A stretch of DNA of 46,161 nucleotides, taken from Bacteroidota bacterium. Lineage in GTDB: Bacteria; Bacteroidota; Bacteroidia; AKYH767-A; OLB10. Below the pieces are notes generated by a model, which saw nothing but the letters and a program-made list of their open reading frames with translations, had not been told where the DNA came from and searched no databases. The stretch covers positions 1 through 46,161 of the forward strand of contig JAKPPP010000124.1 in the NCBI GenBank assembly GCA_029547265.1. The letters are read 5' to 3'. A program made the position numbers and the translations under genes. The stretch's first letter is position 1. Each line of letters begins with the position of its first letter. Shown here piece after piece: positions 35,825 through 45,035 of this stretch.

Positions 35825-38347
35825 ATGAAGTTATTAAACAGATTCTTATTACTGCTAATCTTGTTACTGGCAAACTTTACAAGCTTTGCTCAGGACGGAA
35901 TGATTAAAGGAGTTATCCGTGATTCTATCGGGAAACCTCTAGAGGCAGTAAACATATCACTAATCAACGAGTCAGGCGGAACAACTTCGGATAGTCGTGG
36001 TCGTTATGAACTTCGTATTACACCGTATAAAGATTATACCGTTGTATTTAGTTTCGTAGGTTTTTCAACACAGAAATTCGATCTTAAATTAACTCCTGGT
36101 GAAGTAAAAGAAATCAATGTTTCACTTCAATCTTCCATTCGCACTTTCGGCACAGTGAATGTTTCAGGAGAGAAAACAAGAGATATCCTTACCACTCCTA
36201 TTCAACCTAAAACATTAGAGTTGATGCCTTCCGCTAGCGGAAATTTCGAGAGTGCATTGAAGACATTTCCAGGAGTAGTATCTAACAATGAACTTTCTTC
36301 CACCTACTCTGTTCGAGGTGGATCGTTCGACGAGAATTTAGTTTATGTAAACGATATCGAAATTTATCGTCCCTTTTTAACGCGCTCGGGACAACAAGAA
36401 GGATTGAGTTTCGTGAACCAAGATTTAGTTTCTAATATCAATTTCAGCTCCGGTGGATTTAGTGCAATTTATGGCGATAAGCTTTCCTCTGTACTTGATA
36501 TTGAATACAAAAAACCAGACAAATTCGGAGGCTCTGCTTATGTGAGTTTTTTAGGTGCGGGATTTCATCTCGAAGGACAATCGAAAAACGAGAAGTTTTC
36601 ATGGTTGACAGGGTTCCGACAAAAATCAAATCAATTTCTTTTAAAGAACCTCGATACAAAAGGTGAATACAAACCTACTTTTACAGATTTACAAGCTCAA
36701 TTAACTTATAATTTCACACGACGTACTTCCATTTCCTTCTTAGGAAACTACTCACGAAACAGATATAATGTAGTTCCTTCTACGCGTGAAACAGAATTCG
36801 GAAATATAAATGAAGCATTAAAATTCACGGTATATTTCGATGGACAAGAAGTTGATGCTTATAACACTTCGCAAGGTGCAATGACTTTTAGTCATCGAGT
36901 AAATGATCATCTAAACCTTAAACTCATCGGTTCTGCTTTTTATTCGAAAGAACAAGAATTCTTTGATGTATTAGGCGAGTATTTTATTGATGAATTAGAC
37001 AAAGATTTGGGTTCTGACAATTTCGGAGGTGTTGCTTACAATAAAGGTGTCGGAGCATTTCTCGATCATGCACGTAACGAATTAGAAGCAACGGTGGTAT
37101 CGATCGAACACAAAGGGTCATACACTACAAATAAGTTGAATTTGAAATGGGGAATTCGTTATCAGCATGAAAATATTCACGATCAAATTGACGAATGGCA
37201 ATACCGTGATTCAGCCGATTTCTCTATTCCTCATAACGACGACAATCCCGGACAACCTGTTGATTTCACTCAACAAATTGTGTTAAACAATGTGGTGAAG
37301 AATAAAGTTGCATTGAATTCGAATCGCATGAACGGCTTTATACAAAATAGCTGGACGCTCGATACAGGATTAGTATTAGTTGGAGGTGTTAGAGCTACCT
37401 ATTGGGATTTAAATGAAGACTTAAACATTAGTCCGAGGGTTGCTATAGAATACAAACCTAAGAACCATAAACATATTAAGTTTAGAGCGGCGACCGGAAT
37501 GTATTACCAACCTCCGTTCTATCGTGAGTTAAGAGATCTCGAAGGACAAATTCACACCGACGTTAAAGCGCAACGTTCAATTCACTTTATTGTTGGAAGC
37601 GATTATCAATTTTTAGCATGGGGAAGAGAATTTAAATTAACTACCGAGGCGTATTACAAGAAGATGGATGATTTGATTCCTTATAAACTCGACAATACTC
37701 GCATTCGTTATTTGGCTAAAAACAATGCTAGTGGTTACGCAACGGGAATCGATTTCAGAGTGAATGGAGAGTTTGTAAGTGGTATTGAAAGCTGGGCTTC
37801 ATTATCTTTTTTAAAGACGGAAGAAAATTTAAAAGATGATGGCTATTACAAATATTACAACAGTGAAGGTGATCAAATAATTCCGGGATACACCTTCAAT
37901 AATGTTGCAGTGGATAGTACATTTATTGAACCGGGAAATATTCCTCGTCCTACCGACCAACATGTTACTCTGAGTTTATTCTTCCAAGATTACTTACCTA
38001 AGTCTCCATCTGTAAAGATGCACATGACATTAGTATTTGGAACGGGATTACCATTCGGCCCTCCGGGCAATGATCGTTATAAGGACATCCTACGCTCCCC
38101 TACTTATCGTCGAGTAGATATCGGATTCTCGAAAATCCTAATCGATGAAGAAAAACCTAATACCAGTCGATTAGCCGTTGTGAATAAACTGAAATCATTA
38201 TGGATAAGCCTGGAGGTTTTCAATCTATTACAAGTAAGCAACACGGTATCCTACACGTGGATTACTGACGTTACCGGACGTCAATATGGTGTTCCGAACT
38301 ATTTAACATCGCGATTAGTAAACTTAAAACTGCAGGCTAAATTTTAA
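35825..38347 (+). CDS. TonB-dependent outer membrane receptor
   Basis: This 840-residue protein has a signal peptide (MKLLNRFLLLLILLLANFTSFAQ) and an N-terminal carboxypeptidase-like domain (25-115, with SDSRGRYELRI and FVGFSTQKF). The plug domain (about 120-230) contains ALKTFPGVVSNNE and YSVRGGSFDENLVYVNDIEI. A long beta-barrel follows and ends in an aromatic-terminated strand (VNLKLQAKF). TonB receptors import scarce ligands such as metal chelates, vitamins or glycans across the outer membrane. No SusD partner is present, so a glycan system is less likely. The ligand is not readable. It is second in an operon with the 221-residue protein, and the SUI1-like gene follows after 9 bases. Confidence 0.93.
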   Translation: MKLLNRFLLLLILLLANFTSFAQDGMIKGVIRDSIGKPLEAVNISLINESGGTTSDSRGRYELRITPYKDYTVVFSFVGFSTQKFDLKLTPGEVKEINVSLQSSIRTFGTVNVSGEKTRDILTTPIQPKTLELMPSASGNFESALKTFPGVVSNNELSSTYSVRGGSFDENLVYVNDIEIYRPFLTRSGQQEGLSFVNQDLVSNINFSSGGFSAIYGDKLSSVLDIEYKKPDKFGGSAYVSFLGAGFHLEGQSKNEKFSWLTGFRQKSNQFLLKNLDTKGEYKPTFTDLQAQLTYNFTRRTSISFLGNYSRNRYNVVPSTRETEFGNINEALKFTVYFDGQEVDAYNTSQGAMTFSHRVNDHLNLKLIGSAFYSKEQEFFDVLGEYFIDELDKDLGSDNFGGVAYNKGVGAFLDHARNELEATVVSIEHKGSYTTNKLNLKWGIRYQHENIHDQIDEWQYRDSADFSIPHNDDNPGQPVDFTQQIVLNNVVKNKVALNSNRMNGFIQNSWTLDTGLVLVGGVRATYWDLNEDLNISPRVAIEYKPKNHKHIKFRAATGMYYQPPFYRELRDLEGQIHTDVKAQRSIHFIVGSDYQFLAWGREFKLTTEAYYKKMDDLIPYKLDNTRIRYLAKNNASGYATGIDFRVNGEFVSGIESWASLSFLKTEENLKDDGYYKYYNSEGDQIIPGYTFNNVAVDSTFIEPGNIPRPTDQHVTLSLFFQDYLPKSPSVKMHMTLVFGTGLPFGPPGNDRYKDILRSPTYRRVDIGFSKILIDEEKPNTSRLAVVNKLKSLWISLEVFNLLQVSNTVSYTWITDVTGRQYGVPNYLTSRLVNLKLQAKF

Positions 38348-38356
38348 TCTGTAATC

Positions 38357-38695
38357 ATGTCGAATAAAAGCAAAGGCAAATCTGGGGTTGTTTATTCAAC
38401 GAACCCTTCTTTTCAGTACGAAGAAAAATCGTCGAACAACAATACATTACCCCCACAACAACAACAATTAAAAGTTTGGCTCGAGCGTAAAGGCGGAGGA
38501 AAAACAGTTACTGCTGTCAAAGGATATATTGGAAACGATGATGACTTAGATGAATTAGCAAGAATGTTAAAGAGTAAATGTGGTGTTGGCGGAACTTCTA
38601 AAGATGGAGAAATATTAATTCAAGGTGATCACCGTGAGAAAGTTATTTTGTTGCTTACCAATGCCGGTTATAAGGCGAAGAAAGCCGGAGGGTAG
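38357..38695 (+). CDS. SUI1/YciH-like translation factor (eIF1 homologue)
   Basis: This 112-residue protein has an unstructured, polar N-terminus (1-40, with a run of six Gln) followed by an SUI1 domain: LKVWLERKGGGKTVTAVKGY, DLDELARMLKSKCGVGG, GEILIQGDHREKVILLL and NAGYKAKKAGG. The GGG-K loop and the CGVGGT segment are typical of bacterial YciH and eukaryotic eIF1, which affect start-codon selection. It lies only 9 bases after the TonB receptor gene, so it may be co-transcribed with an envelope operon, which is odd for a translation factor. Confidence 0.9.
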   Translation: MSNKSKGKSGVVYSTNPSFQYEEKSSNNNTLPPQQQQLKVWLERKGGGKTVTAVKGYIGNDDDLDELARMLKSKCGVGGTSKDGEILIQGDHREKVILLLTNAGYKAKKAGG

Positions 38696-38705
38696 GCAAT
38701 TAGTG

Positions 38706-38759
38706 AATGAATTAATTAATGAATGAGTGAATGAGTGAATGAGTGGATGAATGAATGAG
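38706..38759. repeat. Imperfect GAATGAGT/GAAT short tandem repeat
   Basis: The 54 bases after the SUI1-like gene are built from repeated GAAT, GAGT and GGAT tetranucleotides, with the clearest unit GAATGAGT occurring several times. The repeat is intergenic, between convergent genes. Confidence 0.7.
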
Positions 38760-38775
38760 TGGATTTGCAAATCCA
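38760..38775. other. 16-bp perfect palindrome next to the tandem repeat
   Basis: TGGATTTGCAAATCCA is an exact palindrome directly after the tandem repeat and 13 bases before the end of bshA. It has no loop or T-run, so it is not a normal terminator. Confidence 0.5.
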
Positions 38776-38787
38776 AACTTTATCAAT

Positions 38788-39930
38788 CTATTTTAATGAG
38801 GAGCATAATTCATTAATCACGCGCTCATAATAACGTTCATACATTGGCATAATTTGATGAATATCGAATTCTTTTGCTCGCGCTAATGCAGCTTGACGAA
38901 ATTTAGCAAGTACAGCATCATCTTTAAGAATGTATAAAGCATTTTTTGCCATATCTTGAACATCTCCCACTTTACTCATAAATCCGGTTACACCATTCAC
39001 ATTTAATTCAGGCATACCACCGCTATCGGAAGATATCACAGGCACTTGACAAGCCATTGCTTCGAGAGCTGCAAGTCCGAAACTTTCTGTCTCTGATGGC
39101 ATCACGAATAAATCAGATATCGATAAAATCTCTTCTACCATTTCTTGCTTGCCTAAGAAACGAACTTCATCGTCCATTCCTTTCTCGCGACATAATTCTT
39201 CTATCTTATGACGATCGGGACCATCACCAATCATTAAAAGTTTTGCAGGTATATCTTTACGCACAATATCAAAAACTTCAACAACATCTTGCACACGTTT
39301 TACCTTTCTGAAGTTTGAAGTATGTACAATTAATTTCTCTCCGTTAGGAGTAATTGCTTTGCGGAAATGATCTTTAGGCTTTTTAGAAAAACGTTTTAAG
39401 TCGATGAAATTGGGAATCACCTCAACATCTTTTGTTATCTTGAAATTCTTGTAGGTATCCTTCTTTAAACTATCAGAAACAGCAGTCACTCCATCGGAAT
39501 GATTAATAGCAAATGTTACTACAGGCTCATAACTTGAATCGCGCCCAACCAGTGTAATATCGGTACCGTGTAATGTTGTTACTATCGGCAATCTAATTCC
39601 GTGTGATGATAAAATTTGTTTCGCCATATATGCCACCGACGCATGCGGAATAGCATAGTGCACATGTAAAATGTCTAACTTTTCATGCAATGCCACATCC
39701 ACTAACTTGCTCGTTAAGGCAGATTCATACGGCACATAATCGAATAATGCGTATTGCGCTGCAGTTACTTCATGGTAAGATATGTTCTCAGAAAAGCTAT
39801 CGAGACGTACAGGCTGGCTGTACGTTATAAAATGAATTCTATGACCTTTCTCGGCTAATGCTTTTCCAAGCTCTGTAGCCACCACTCCACTACCTCCGAA
39901 GGTAGGATAACAAACAATTCCAATTTTCAT
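38788..39930 (-). CDS. bshA: N-acetyl-alpha-D-glucosaminyl L-malate synthase BshA
   Basis: This 380-residue GT-B glycosyltransferase (family 4) closely follows the BshA pattern: MKIGIVCYPTFGGSGVVATELG at the N-terminus, HVHYAIPHASVA, TTLHGTDITLVG, and the GT4 EX7E element MPSETESFGLAALEAMAC. It joins GlcNAc from UDP-GlcNAc to L-malate, the first step of bacillithiol, the low-molecular-weight thiol of many Bacteroidota and Firmicutes. BshB and BshC are not in the window. A perfect -7 box TAACTTTG (39947-39954) lies 16 bases before the ATG. Confidence 0.92.
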   Translation of the reverse strand: MKIGIVCYPTFGGSGVVATELGKALAEKGHRIHFITYSQPVRLDSFSENISYHEVTAAQYALFDYVPYESALTSKLVDVALHEKLDILHVHYAIPHASVAYMAKQILSSHGIRLPIVTTLHGTDITLVGRDSSYEPVVTFAINHSDGVTAVSDSLKKDTYKNFKITKDVEVIPNFIDLKRFSKKPKDHFRKAITPNGEKLIVHTSNFRKVKRVQDVVEVFDIVRKDIPAKLLMIGDGPDRHKIEELCREKGMDDEVRFLGKQEMVEEILSISDLFVMPSETESFGLAALEAMACQVPVISSDSGGMPELNVNGVTGFMSKVGDVQDMAKNALYILKDDAVLAKFRQAALARAKEFDIHQIMPMYERYYERVINELCSSLK

Positions 39931-39946
39931 AAAATCAAGATTCCAA

Positions 39947-39954
39947 CAAAGTTA
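39947..39954 (-). promoter_or_regulatory. TAnnTTTG -7 box of bshA
   Basis: TAACTTTG on the minus strand matches the consensus exactly, 16 bases before the bshA ATG. No -33 TTG is seen at standard spacing. Confidence 0.45.
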
Positions 39955-40099
39955 AGGTTTATTGGTAGGCGATTATCGAGGGTTAAAATTTTATAATAGA
40001 ACAAAAAAAATGCCATTCGGTTTATTAGACAGCGCAAAACACTGATTAACAATGCTCTAATATTAAACTTACCATCAAGCAGGATCTTTAAAATCCAAC

Positions 40100-40126
40100 A
40101 ATAATCATCTGAAGTTGATGATTATT
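40100..40126 (-). terminator. Hairpin at the end of the GH3/beta-lactamase gene
   Basis: AATAATCATC (40100-40109) and GATGATTATT (40117-40126) form a perfect 10-bp stem with a 7-base loop that includes the stop codon of the gene. A T-run is missing, so terminator function is uncertain. Confidence 0.4.
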
Positions 40127-43088
40127 TAATGTTTAATGCATCGTATAGTACTTGCATTAAATCTGTCCGGATGTTCAACTTCGCCAGTTTATTGTTTGCC
40201 GCAGAAGGATATACCCTATTCGATAAGAAAATGAAAATGATATTATGTTCAGGATCAACCCATGCGCAAGTACCGGTGAATCCCGTATGTCCGAAAGTTC
40301 TTGGTGATGCACTTTTAGCTGTTGGACCATTTTTACTTGAATCGGGTTCAGGCTTATCGAAAATGAATCCGCGGCGATTGTCGGTCCCAGGAAATGCTTG
40401 AGAAGTAAAACGCAAAATAGTTTCTTTCTTCAAGAATCTCTTTCCACCATACATTCCTCCGTCCAATAACATTTTCATGATAGCAGCTAACGATTGAGCA
40501 TTGGTGAAAACACCTGCGTGTCCGGCTACTCCACCAAGCATTGCTGCTGCAGGATCATGAACGTATCCTTGCACCAAACATTTTCTAAAAACAGTATCAA
40601 CTTCAGTTGGAACGATAATCGATTTATCGAAACGCTTTAAAGGTTGATATCCTGTTTGCCATAAACCCATAGGTTTATAGAAGTTGTCGTTCACATATTC
40701 ATCGATTGTTGATCCTGTTATTTTTTCAATAATGTGCTGAAGAATAATTATTCCTAAATCAGAATAAACATATTTTCCGGGAGGATTTACCTCAGATTCA
40801 ATAATAGTTTTCCAAATCGTTTCTTTGTAGTCATTTCGTAAAAACAAACTATCCGTCACTTGAATTGTAAATCCATCTTCATATGATTTTCGATATAAAT
40901 CGGGATTCAATCCGTTTGAATCGATGGTACTTTTATAAAATGGAATCCATGCAATTAATCCGGCTTCATGTGCCATTAACTGATTAACCGTAATATCTTT
41001 TTTGTTTGAATGACGAAGTTCAGGTAGATATTTCGATGCTTTTGCTTCAGGATCTAACTTATGCTTTTCATACAATAACATTGCAGCTAATGCCGATGAA
41101 GCCATTTTCGTTACTGAAGCAATATCAAACAAATCTGTATTCGTTACTGCTCGTAAGCTATCATAAGTAAAATAACCAAACGACTTGTCATAAATCACTT
41201 TATTGTTAACAGCGAATAACAGTTGACAACCGGGCATTACCGAATCACGAATTGCACTATTGATAATAGAATCTGCCTTGCTGAAATAAGCCGTTTCAAT
41301 TCCCATATCCTCCGGCATTGTATACTTCAAAAGATTAACAGAAGATGTGCTTAAGCCAGTTCCTGCGGGGATATCTTCATTGATGGTAACAGGCAATTTC
41401 CCTGTAAAAGTTGACACTCCAAAAATTTTCTGCGCTGTTATCCATTGAGGATAATATGTATCTTCATAACACTGCACTAATACGTCTTGATGATCAAGAT
41501 CTTTAAGTTTTCCTAACACATACGCATTACCGAAAACACACAAAATCGACTTCTTCCAATGAGCTATTCGAGCTGCCGTTTTAATTACAGTTTCTGATAG
41601 CCCGAAATTTTTAGAAGCATTTGTGCTGGTATTATGAATGCTTACAATGACTCTATCGTATTCATCTAATCGACTTAAAACACTATCAACCATAGTTGCT
41701 GAAGCATCCTTTGGTAATGCATAACAATCAACTTTACCGTAAATATTCAATGCACGTTGAAAGTTATTATTCATTGTATCATTCAATACTAGCGAAGCCA
41801 TGCAATCACGGTAATACGGACTTAGCGGAAGAACATTATTCTCGTTTTTCAACAGTGTTATTGATGATTCATACAATGAATAATCAAGCCAAGCAGAGCT
41901 ATCGGGATTCAATTCCTTGTACAAATTCTCTGTTTTGATTGGAGAATAATGATTTAATCCCGACCAACATTTCGCCGCAAGAATTTTCTTCACTCGTCGA
42001 TCAACTTCCGACTGTTCAATTTCACAATTCTGAATGGCAAAATGTAAACGTTCAATCGCTTTTGGGATATTCTCCGAATACAATAAAACATCATTACCGG
42101 CTTTAAAGGCTAACAATTCTAATTCGCCGGGAGGATAATAACCCGCTACTCCTTTCATATTAAGAGCGTCGGTAAATATTAGTCCATTGAAGCCTTCCTC
42201 CTTTTGCAAGAGATTTGTTACAACTTCAGGCGACAAAGTGCATGCTCTATTTGGAGTCGAATCAATAGCAGGAATGAAGAGATGTCCTACCATTACCGAA
42301 GCCACACCACTATCAAATAATTTCCTAAACGGAACTAACTCTAAAGTATCTAATTCGGCCCGAGTAGCATTCACCACTGGCAACGATAAGTGCGAATCTG
42401 TATCAGTATTGCCATGTCCGGGAAAGTGCTTAGCACAAGCTAAAACCCCTCTATCCTGCATTCCTTTCATGTACTGATATCCGAATTCGGTTACACTATT
42501 TTTATCTTCACCAAATGAGCGGCTATTGATAATCGGATTAGCAGCATTATTATTTACATCGACAGTCGGAGCAAAATTGATTTGAATTCCCAAGCGTTTG
42601 CATTGCTCCGCGATTTCATTTCCCATTTTATAAACTGCCTCAGGATCACCTCCGGCAGCAAGAGTCATTTGTCGCGGGTAACGAACTGTACTATCTAAAC
42701 GCATGCTTAATCCCCATTCCCCATCGATACCTATCATTAATGGAATTCGTGAATGTTCTTGATAATGATTGGTCAATATCGCTTGTTTGTAAGGAGATCC
42801 CTTGAAGAAAATAAGTCCGCCAAGCTTAAATGAATCGATCAGAGACAATACTTGATAAACATGAGCCGAATCTTTATTTGAGAATGCATCCAGCATAAAA
42901 AGCTGTCCGAGTTTCTCTTGATACGTCATTGATGAATACACTGAATCTGCCCAGCTCACGGAAGCATTGTTCAGATAAACAGGAACAGATGTACTCTTTT
43001 GTGCATTACCCGTCTGCAATGACAGAACGAAAGTGGTAGCTAATAGAATAATTATCCTAAAATAATTTAAGAAAGAAATAGATTTCAT
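40122..43088 (-). CDS. Glycoside hydrolase family 3 / serine beta-lactamase-like fusion
   Basis: This 988-residue protein is read from the ATG at 43088, where a signal peptide (MKSISFLNYFRII...NAQ) begins. The longer frame to 43148 adds no signal. The N-terminal half is a NagZ-type GH3 domain: KHFPGHGNTDTDSH (220-233) contains the His/Asp acid-base dyad, and FTDALNM contains the nucleophile Asp307. A GH3 C-terminal domain follows. The C-terminal third (about 600-988) is a class C beta-lactamase/penicillin-binding-like serine hydrolase with SVTK (Ser658, Lys661), YSD (Tyr775) and HTG (934-936). The fusion suggests periplasmic cleavage of N-acetylglucosaminyl bonds in cell-wall fragments linked to peptide or ester hydrolysis. 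Substrate and order of action are inferred. Confidence 0.9.
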   Translation of the reverse strand: MKSISFLNYFRIIILLATTFVLSLQTGNAQKSTSVPVYLNNASVSWADSVYSSMTYQEKLGQLFMLDAFSNKDSAHVYQVLSLIDSFKLGGLIFFKGSPYKQAILTNHYQEHSRIPLMIGIDGEWGLSMRLDSTVRYPRQMTLAAGGDPEAVYKMGNEIAEQCKRLGIQINFAPTVDVNNNAANPIINSRSFGEDKNSVTEFGYQYMKGMQDRGVLACAKHFPGHGNTDTDSHLSLPVVNATRAELDTLELVPFRKLFDSGVASVMVGHLFIPAIDSTPNRACTLSPEVVTNLLQKEEGFNGLIFTDALNMKGVAGYYPPGELELLAFKAGNDVLLYSENIPKAIERLHFAIQNCEIEQSEVDRRVKKILAAKCWSGLNHYSPIKTENLYKELNPDSSAWLDYSLYESSITLLKNENNVLPLSPYYRDCMASLVLNDTMNNNFQRALNIYGKVDCYALPKDASATMVDSVLSRLDEYDRVIVSIHNTSTNASKNFGLSETVIKTAARIAHWKKSILCVFGNAYVLGKLKDLDHQDVLVQCYEDTYYPQWITAQKIFGVSTFTGKLPVTINEDIPAGTGLSTSSVNLLKYTMPEDMGIETAYFSKADSIINSAIRDSVMPGCQLLFAVNNKVIYDKSFGYFTYDSLRAVTNTDLFDIASVTKMASSALAAMLLYEKHKLDPEAKASKYLPELRHSNKKDITVNQLMAHEAGLIAWIPFYKSTIDSNGLNPDLYRKSYEDGFTIQVTDSLFLRNDYKETIWKTIIESEVNPPGKYVYSDLGIIILQHIIEKITGSTIDEYVNDNFYKPMGLWQTGYQPLKRFDKSIIVPTEVDTVFRKCLVQGYVHDPAAAMLGGVAGHAGVFTNAQSLAAIMKMLLDGGMYGGKRFLKKETILRFTSQAFPGTDNRRGFIFDKPEPDSSKNGPTAKSASPRTFGHTGFTGTCAWVDPEHNIIFIFLSNRVYPSAANNKLAKLNIRTDLMQVLYDALNIK

Positions 43089-43140
43089 GATATGCAATAC
43101 TACGCAAAACTGATGCCTGATATTGCACCATCCTAGGAAG

Positions 43141-43164
43141 TAATTCACATAAATACGTGAATTA
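43141..43164. promoter_or_regulatory. Inverted repeat upstream of the GH3 fusion gene
   Basis: TAATTCAC and GTGAATTA form perfect 8-bp arms around 8 bases, 52 bases before the ATG at 43088 and just before the NYN gene terminator. It may be an operator for the GH3 gene. Confidence 0.35.
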
Positions 43165-43166
43165 AA

Positions 43167-43189
43167 AAGCCGGACAAAAAGTCCGGCTT
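43167..43189 (-). terminator. Strong terminator after the NYN gene
   Basis: AAGCCGGAC and GTCCGGCTT form a perfect 9-bp stem with a 5-base loop, followed on the minus strand by a T-run. It lies 18 bases after the NYN gene stop. Confidence 0.85.
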
Positions 43190-43207
43190 AGAAAAAATGC
43201 TATAGGT

Positions 43208-43939
43208 TTATTGAATCGCGGGACCACCCTCCATCTTACGGGATCGAAGTTGTTTGTATTCATCACGACAATTTTTACAATAAAACCACTCACTCGTAAA
43301 AGTTGTTAATTCTTCTTTTCCACAACTATCGCATACCCGAGTAGACTCGGTCCGTTGGTATTGAAGTTTCCCTAAATGTTCGTCGATATATACCGGAGGG
43401 AAATCAAATAAATTCGTTTCTTCTAATAATCGAGGATGAACGGGATAAAAGCCGTTAGCTCCCTTCACTCCTACTAAAACTACTCGCTTACCCATATTTC
43501 TCAGATGCTTGATAAGCGGTTGGTAATCTACGTCACCGGCTAAAATACAAGCAATGTCGAATGCCCCCGGCTGGAAAGCTTGAGACATTGCAGCTGTAGA
43601 AAGACCTACTTCTAAACAATTTTCACGACGCCCTGTCTCCTTATTCTTAAAATCGAATTCGTAAATTTCAGTGTTGTAAGCACATCGTTTATTCAACATT
43701 TCATAGAATTGCTTTTCACGAATGTTATCATGTCCGGGCTTATTAATAGCTATTGTTCCGAAGTAATAGGTCCTTACCATATCTACCTTGGACTCCACTT
43801 GTTCTTCCAAATGGTTTTTTACTAATAATGGCAGTGAACGATAATCTAATTCAAAATCTTGGCGACCATCCAAATTCAATAGGTATGGTCGTACATGATA
43901 CAACCAGCTACCATCAATAAATAACATTGCTTTTACCAT
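43208..43939 (-). CDS. NYN-domain (LabA/DUF88-like) putative RNase with C-terminal zinc ribbon
   Basis: This 243-residue protein has a PIN-like NYN domain (1-180): AMLFIDGSWLY with Asp9, an internal LEVGLSTAAM segment, and ACILAGDVDYQPLIKHLRNMGKRVVLVG with the acidic cluster. These acidic residues form the metal-dependent nuclease site of the family. The C-terminal part (about 205-235) has a CDSCGKE...YCKNC four-cysteine zinc ribbon, which may bind RNA or protein. Similar proteins are found in many Bacteroidota, but the target RNA is not known. It is monocistronic and ends in a strong terminator. Confidence 0.85.
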   Translation of the reverse strand: MVKAMLFIDGSWLYHVRPYLLNLDGRQDFELDYRSLPLLVKNHLEEQVESKVDMVRTYYFGTIAINKPGHDNIREKQFYEMLNKRCAYNTEIYEFDFKNKETGRRENCLEVGLSTAAMSQAFQPGAFDIACILAGDVDYQPLIKHLRNMGKRVVLVGVKGANGFYPVHPRLLEETNLFDFPPVYIDEHLGKLQYQRTESTRVCDSCGKEELTTFTSEWFYCKNCRDEYKQLRSRKMEGGPAIQ

Positions 43940-44139
43940 TCTGTAAATTTATTAAAACAGAGTTCTAAATATCAAGAAAAAATATCAATTAAATGCAGCT
44001 GTTGAAAAATACTACAAGAATCAAGTATTTAATCTATTCAAATAGTGGTCCTATTTATATCCGCTAAATCATACTTAATATAAAAAACACCGTCTAATAG
44101 TTGTAATAATAAACAACTTCGTATATCCATAGCGTTAGT

Positions 44140-44949
44140 TTATACCGCTACTTGGAAATCGCGAAGGGCATCATTAAGAGATGTCTTTTGATCGGTACTT
44201 TCCTTTCTTTTACCAATGATCAAGGCGCATGGCACTTGGTATTCACCCGCAGGGAATTTCTTAGTATATGATCCCGGAATCACTACAGATCTACTCGGAA
44301 CAACTCCTTTATACTCGATAGGCTCAGACCCGCTGACATCAATGATTTTAGTCGATTTTGTAAGTACAACATTTGCTCCTAAAACTGCTTCTTTTTCAAC
44401 GTGAACACCTTCTACAACGATACACCGAGAGCCAATGAAACAATTATCTTCAATAATAACCGGTGCAGCTTGTACAGGTTCAAGTACTCCGCCAATACCA
44501 ACTCCTCCGCTAAGGTGGACGTTCTTCCCGATTTGAGCACAAGAACCCACAGTTGCCCATGTGTCGACCATAGTACCTGAATCAACATAAGCACCAATAT
44601 TGACATAACTTGGCATCATAATGACCCCTTGAGCCAAAAAACTGCCATATCGGGCTATAGCATGAGGGACAACCCTCACTCCTTTTGCGGCATATCCGTT
44701 TTTTAGTGGAATTTTATCGTGAAATTCAAAAGGACCGATCTCAAAAGTCTTCATTTGCATGATCGGGAAATACATAATAACCGCTTTTTTAATCCATTCG
44801 TTCACTTGCCATCCGTTGGCAACCGGTTCAGCTACACGAATTTCGCCTGCATCAAGCATTTCCACAACCGACTTTATAGCATGTTGTGTTTCAGGTTGCT
44901 GCAGCAATGAGCGGTCGTTCCAGGCATTTTGAATTAAGATCTGTAACAT
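44140..44949 (-). CDS. dapD: 2,3,4,5-tetrahydropyridine-2,6-dicarboxylate N-succinyltransferase
   Basis: This 269-residue protein is DapD. The N-terminal helical domain (1-95) is followed by a left-handed beta-helix of hexapeptide repeats with MPSYVNIGAYVDSGTMVDTWATVG and SGGVGIGGVLEP, the DapD signatures, and a C-terminal segment with YQVPCALIIGKRKESTD. It transfers succinyl from succinyl-CoA to tetrahydrodipicolinate in the diaminopimelate/lysine pathway and so feeds peptidoglycan. On the minus strand a TACATTTT near the start resembles a -7 box. It is divergent from ruvX. Confidence 0.95.
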   Translation of the reverse strand: MLQILIQNAWNDRSLLQQPETQHAIKSVVEMLDAGEIRVAEPVANGWQVNEWIKKAVIMYFPIMQMKTFEIGPFEFHDKIPLKNGYAAKGVRVVPHAIARYGSFLAQGVIMMPSYVNIGAYVDSGTMVDTWATVGSCAQIGKNVHLSGGVGIGGVLEPVQAAPVIIEDNCFIGSRCIVVEGVHVEKEAVLGANVVLTKSTKIIDVSGSEPIEYKGVVPSRSVVIPGSYTKKFPAGEYQVPCALIIGKRKESTDQKTSLNDALRDFQVAV

Positions 44950-45022
44950 CGTTTTTAGGCTTAAAATGTAAATATCATTCGTGTAATCACCCCAAAAATA
45001 TAAATTTAAGGGCAGTTCTTGC

Positions 45023-45030
45023 TACCTTTG
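45023..45030 (+). promoter_or_regulatory. TAnnTTTG -7 box directly before the RuvX (YqgF) start
   Basis: TACCTTTG matches the consensus exactly and ends 5 bases before the ATG at 45036, predicting a leaderless transcript for the ruvX-def-aroK run. It also supports the internal ATG over the longer open frame from 44886. Confidence 0.5.
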
Positions 45031-45035
45031 CGGCA

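Noticed and set aside
38706..38759. CRISPR-like array
   Set aside because: The repeats are 4-8 base tandem units without spacers, so this is a short tandem repeat only; no cas gene is present.
40129..40401. 90-codon plus-strand frame
   Set aside because: It is antisense to the beta-lactamase domain of the GH3 fusion and contains no independent coding features.
44886..45035. N-terminal extension of the RuvX/YqgF frame
   Set aside because: Family length and the -7 box at 45023 place the start at 45036; the extension also overlaps the divergent dapD gene.
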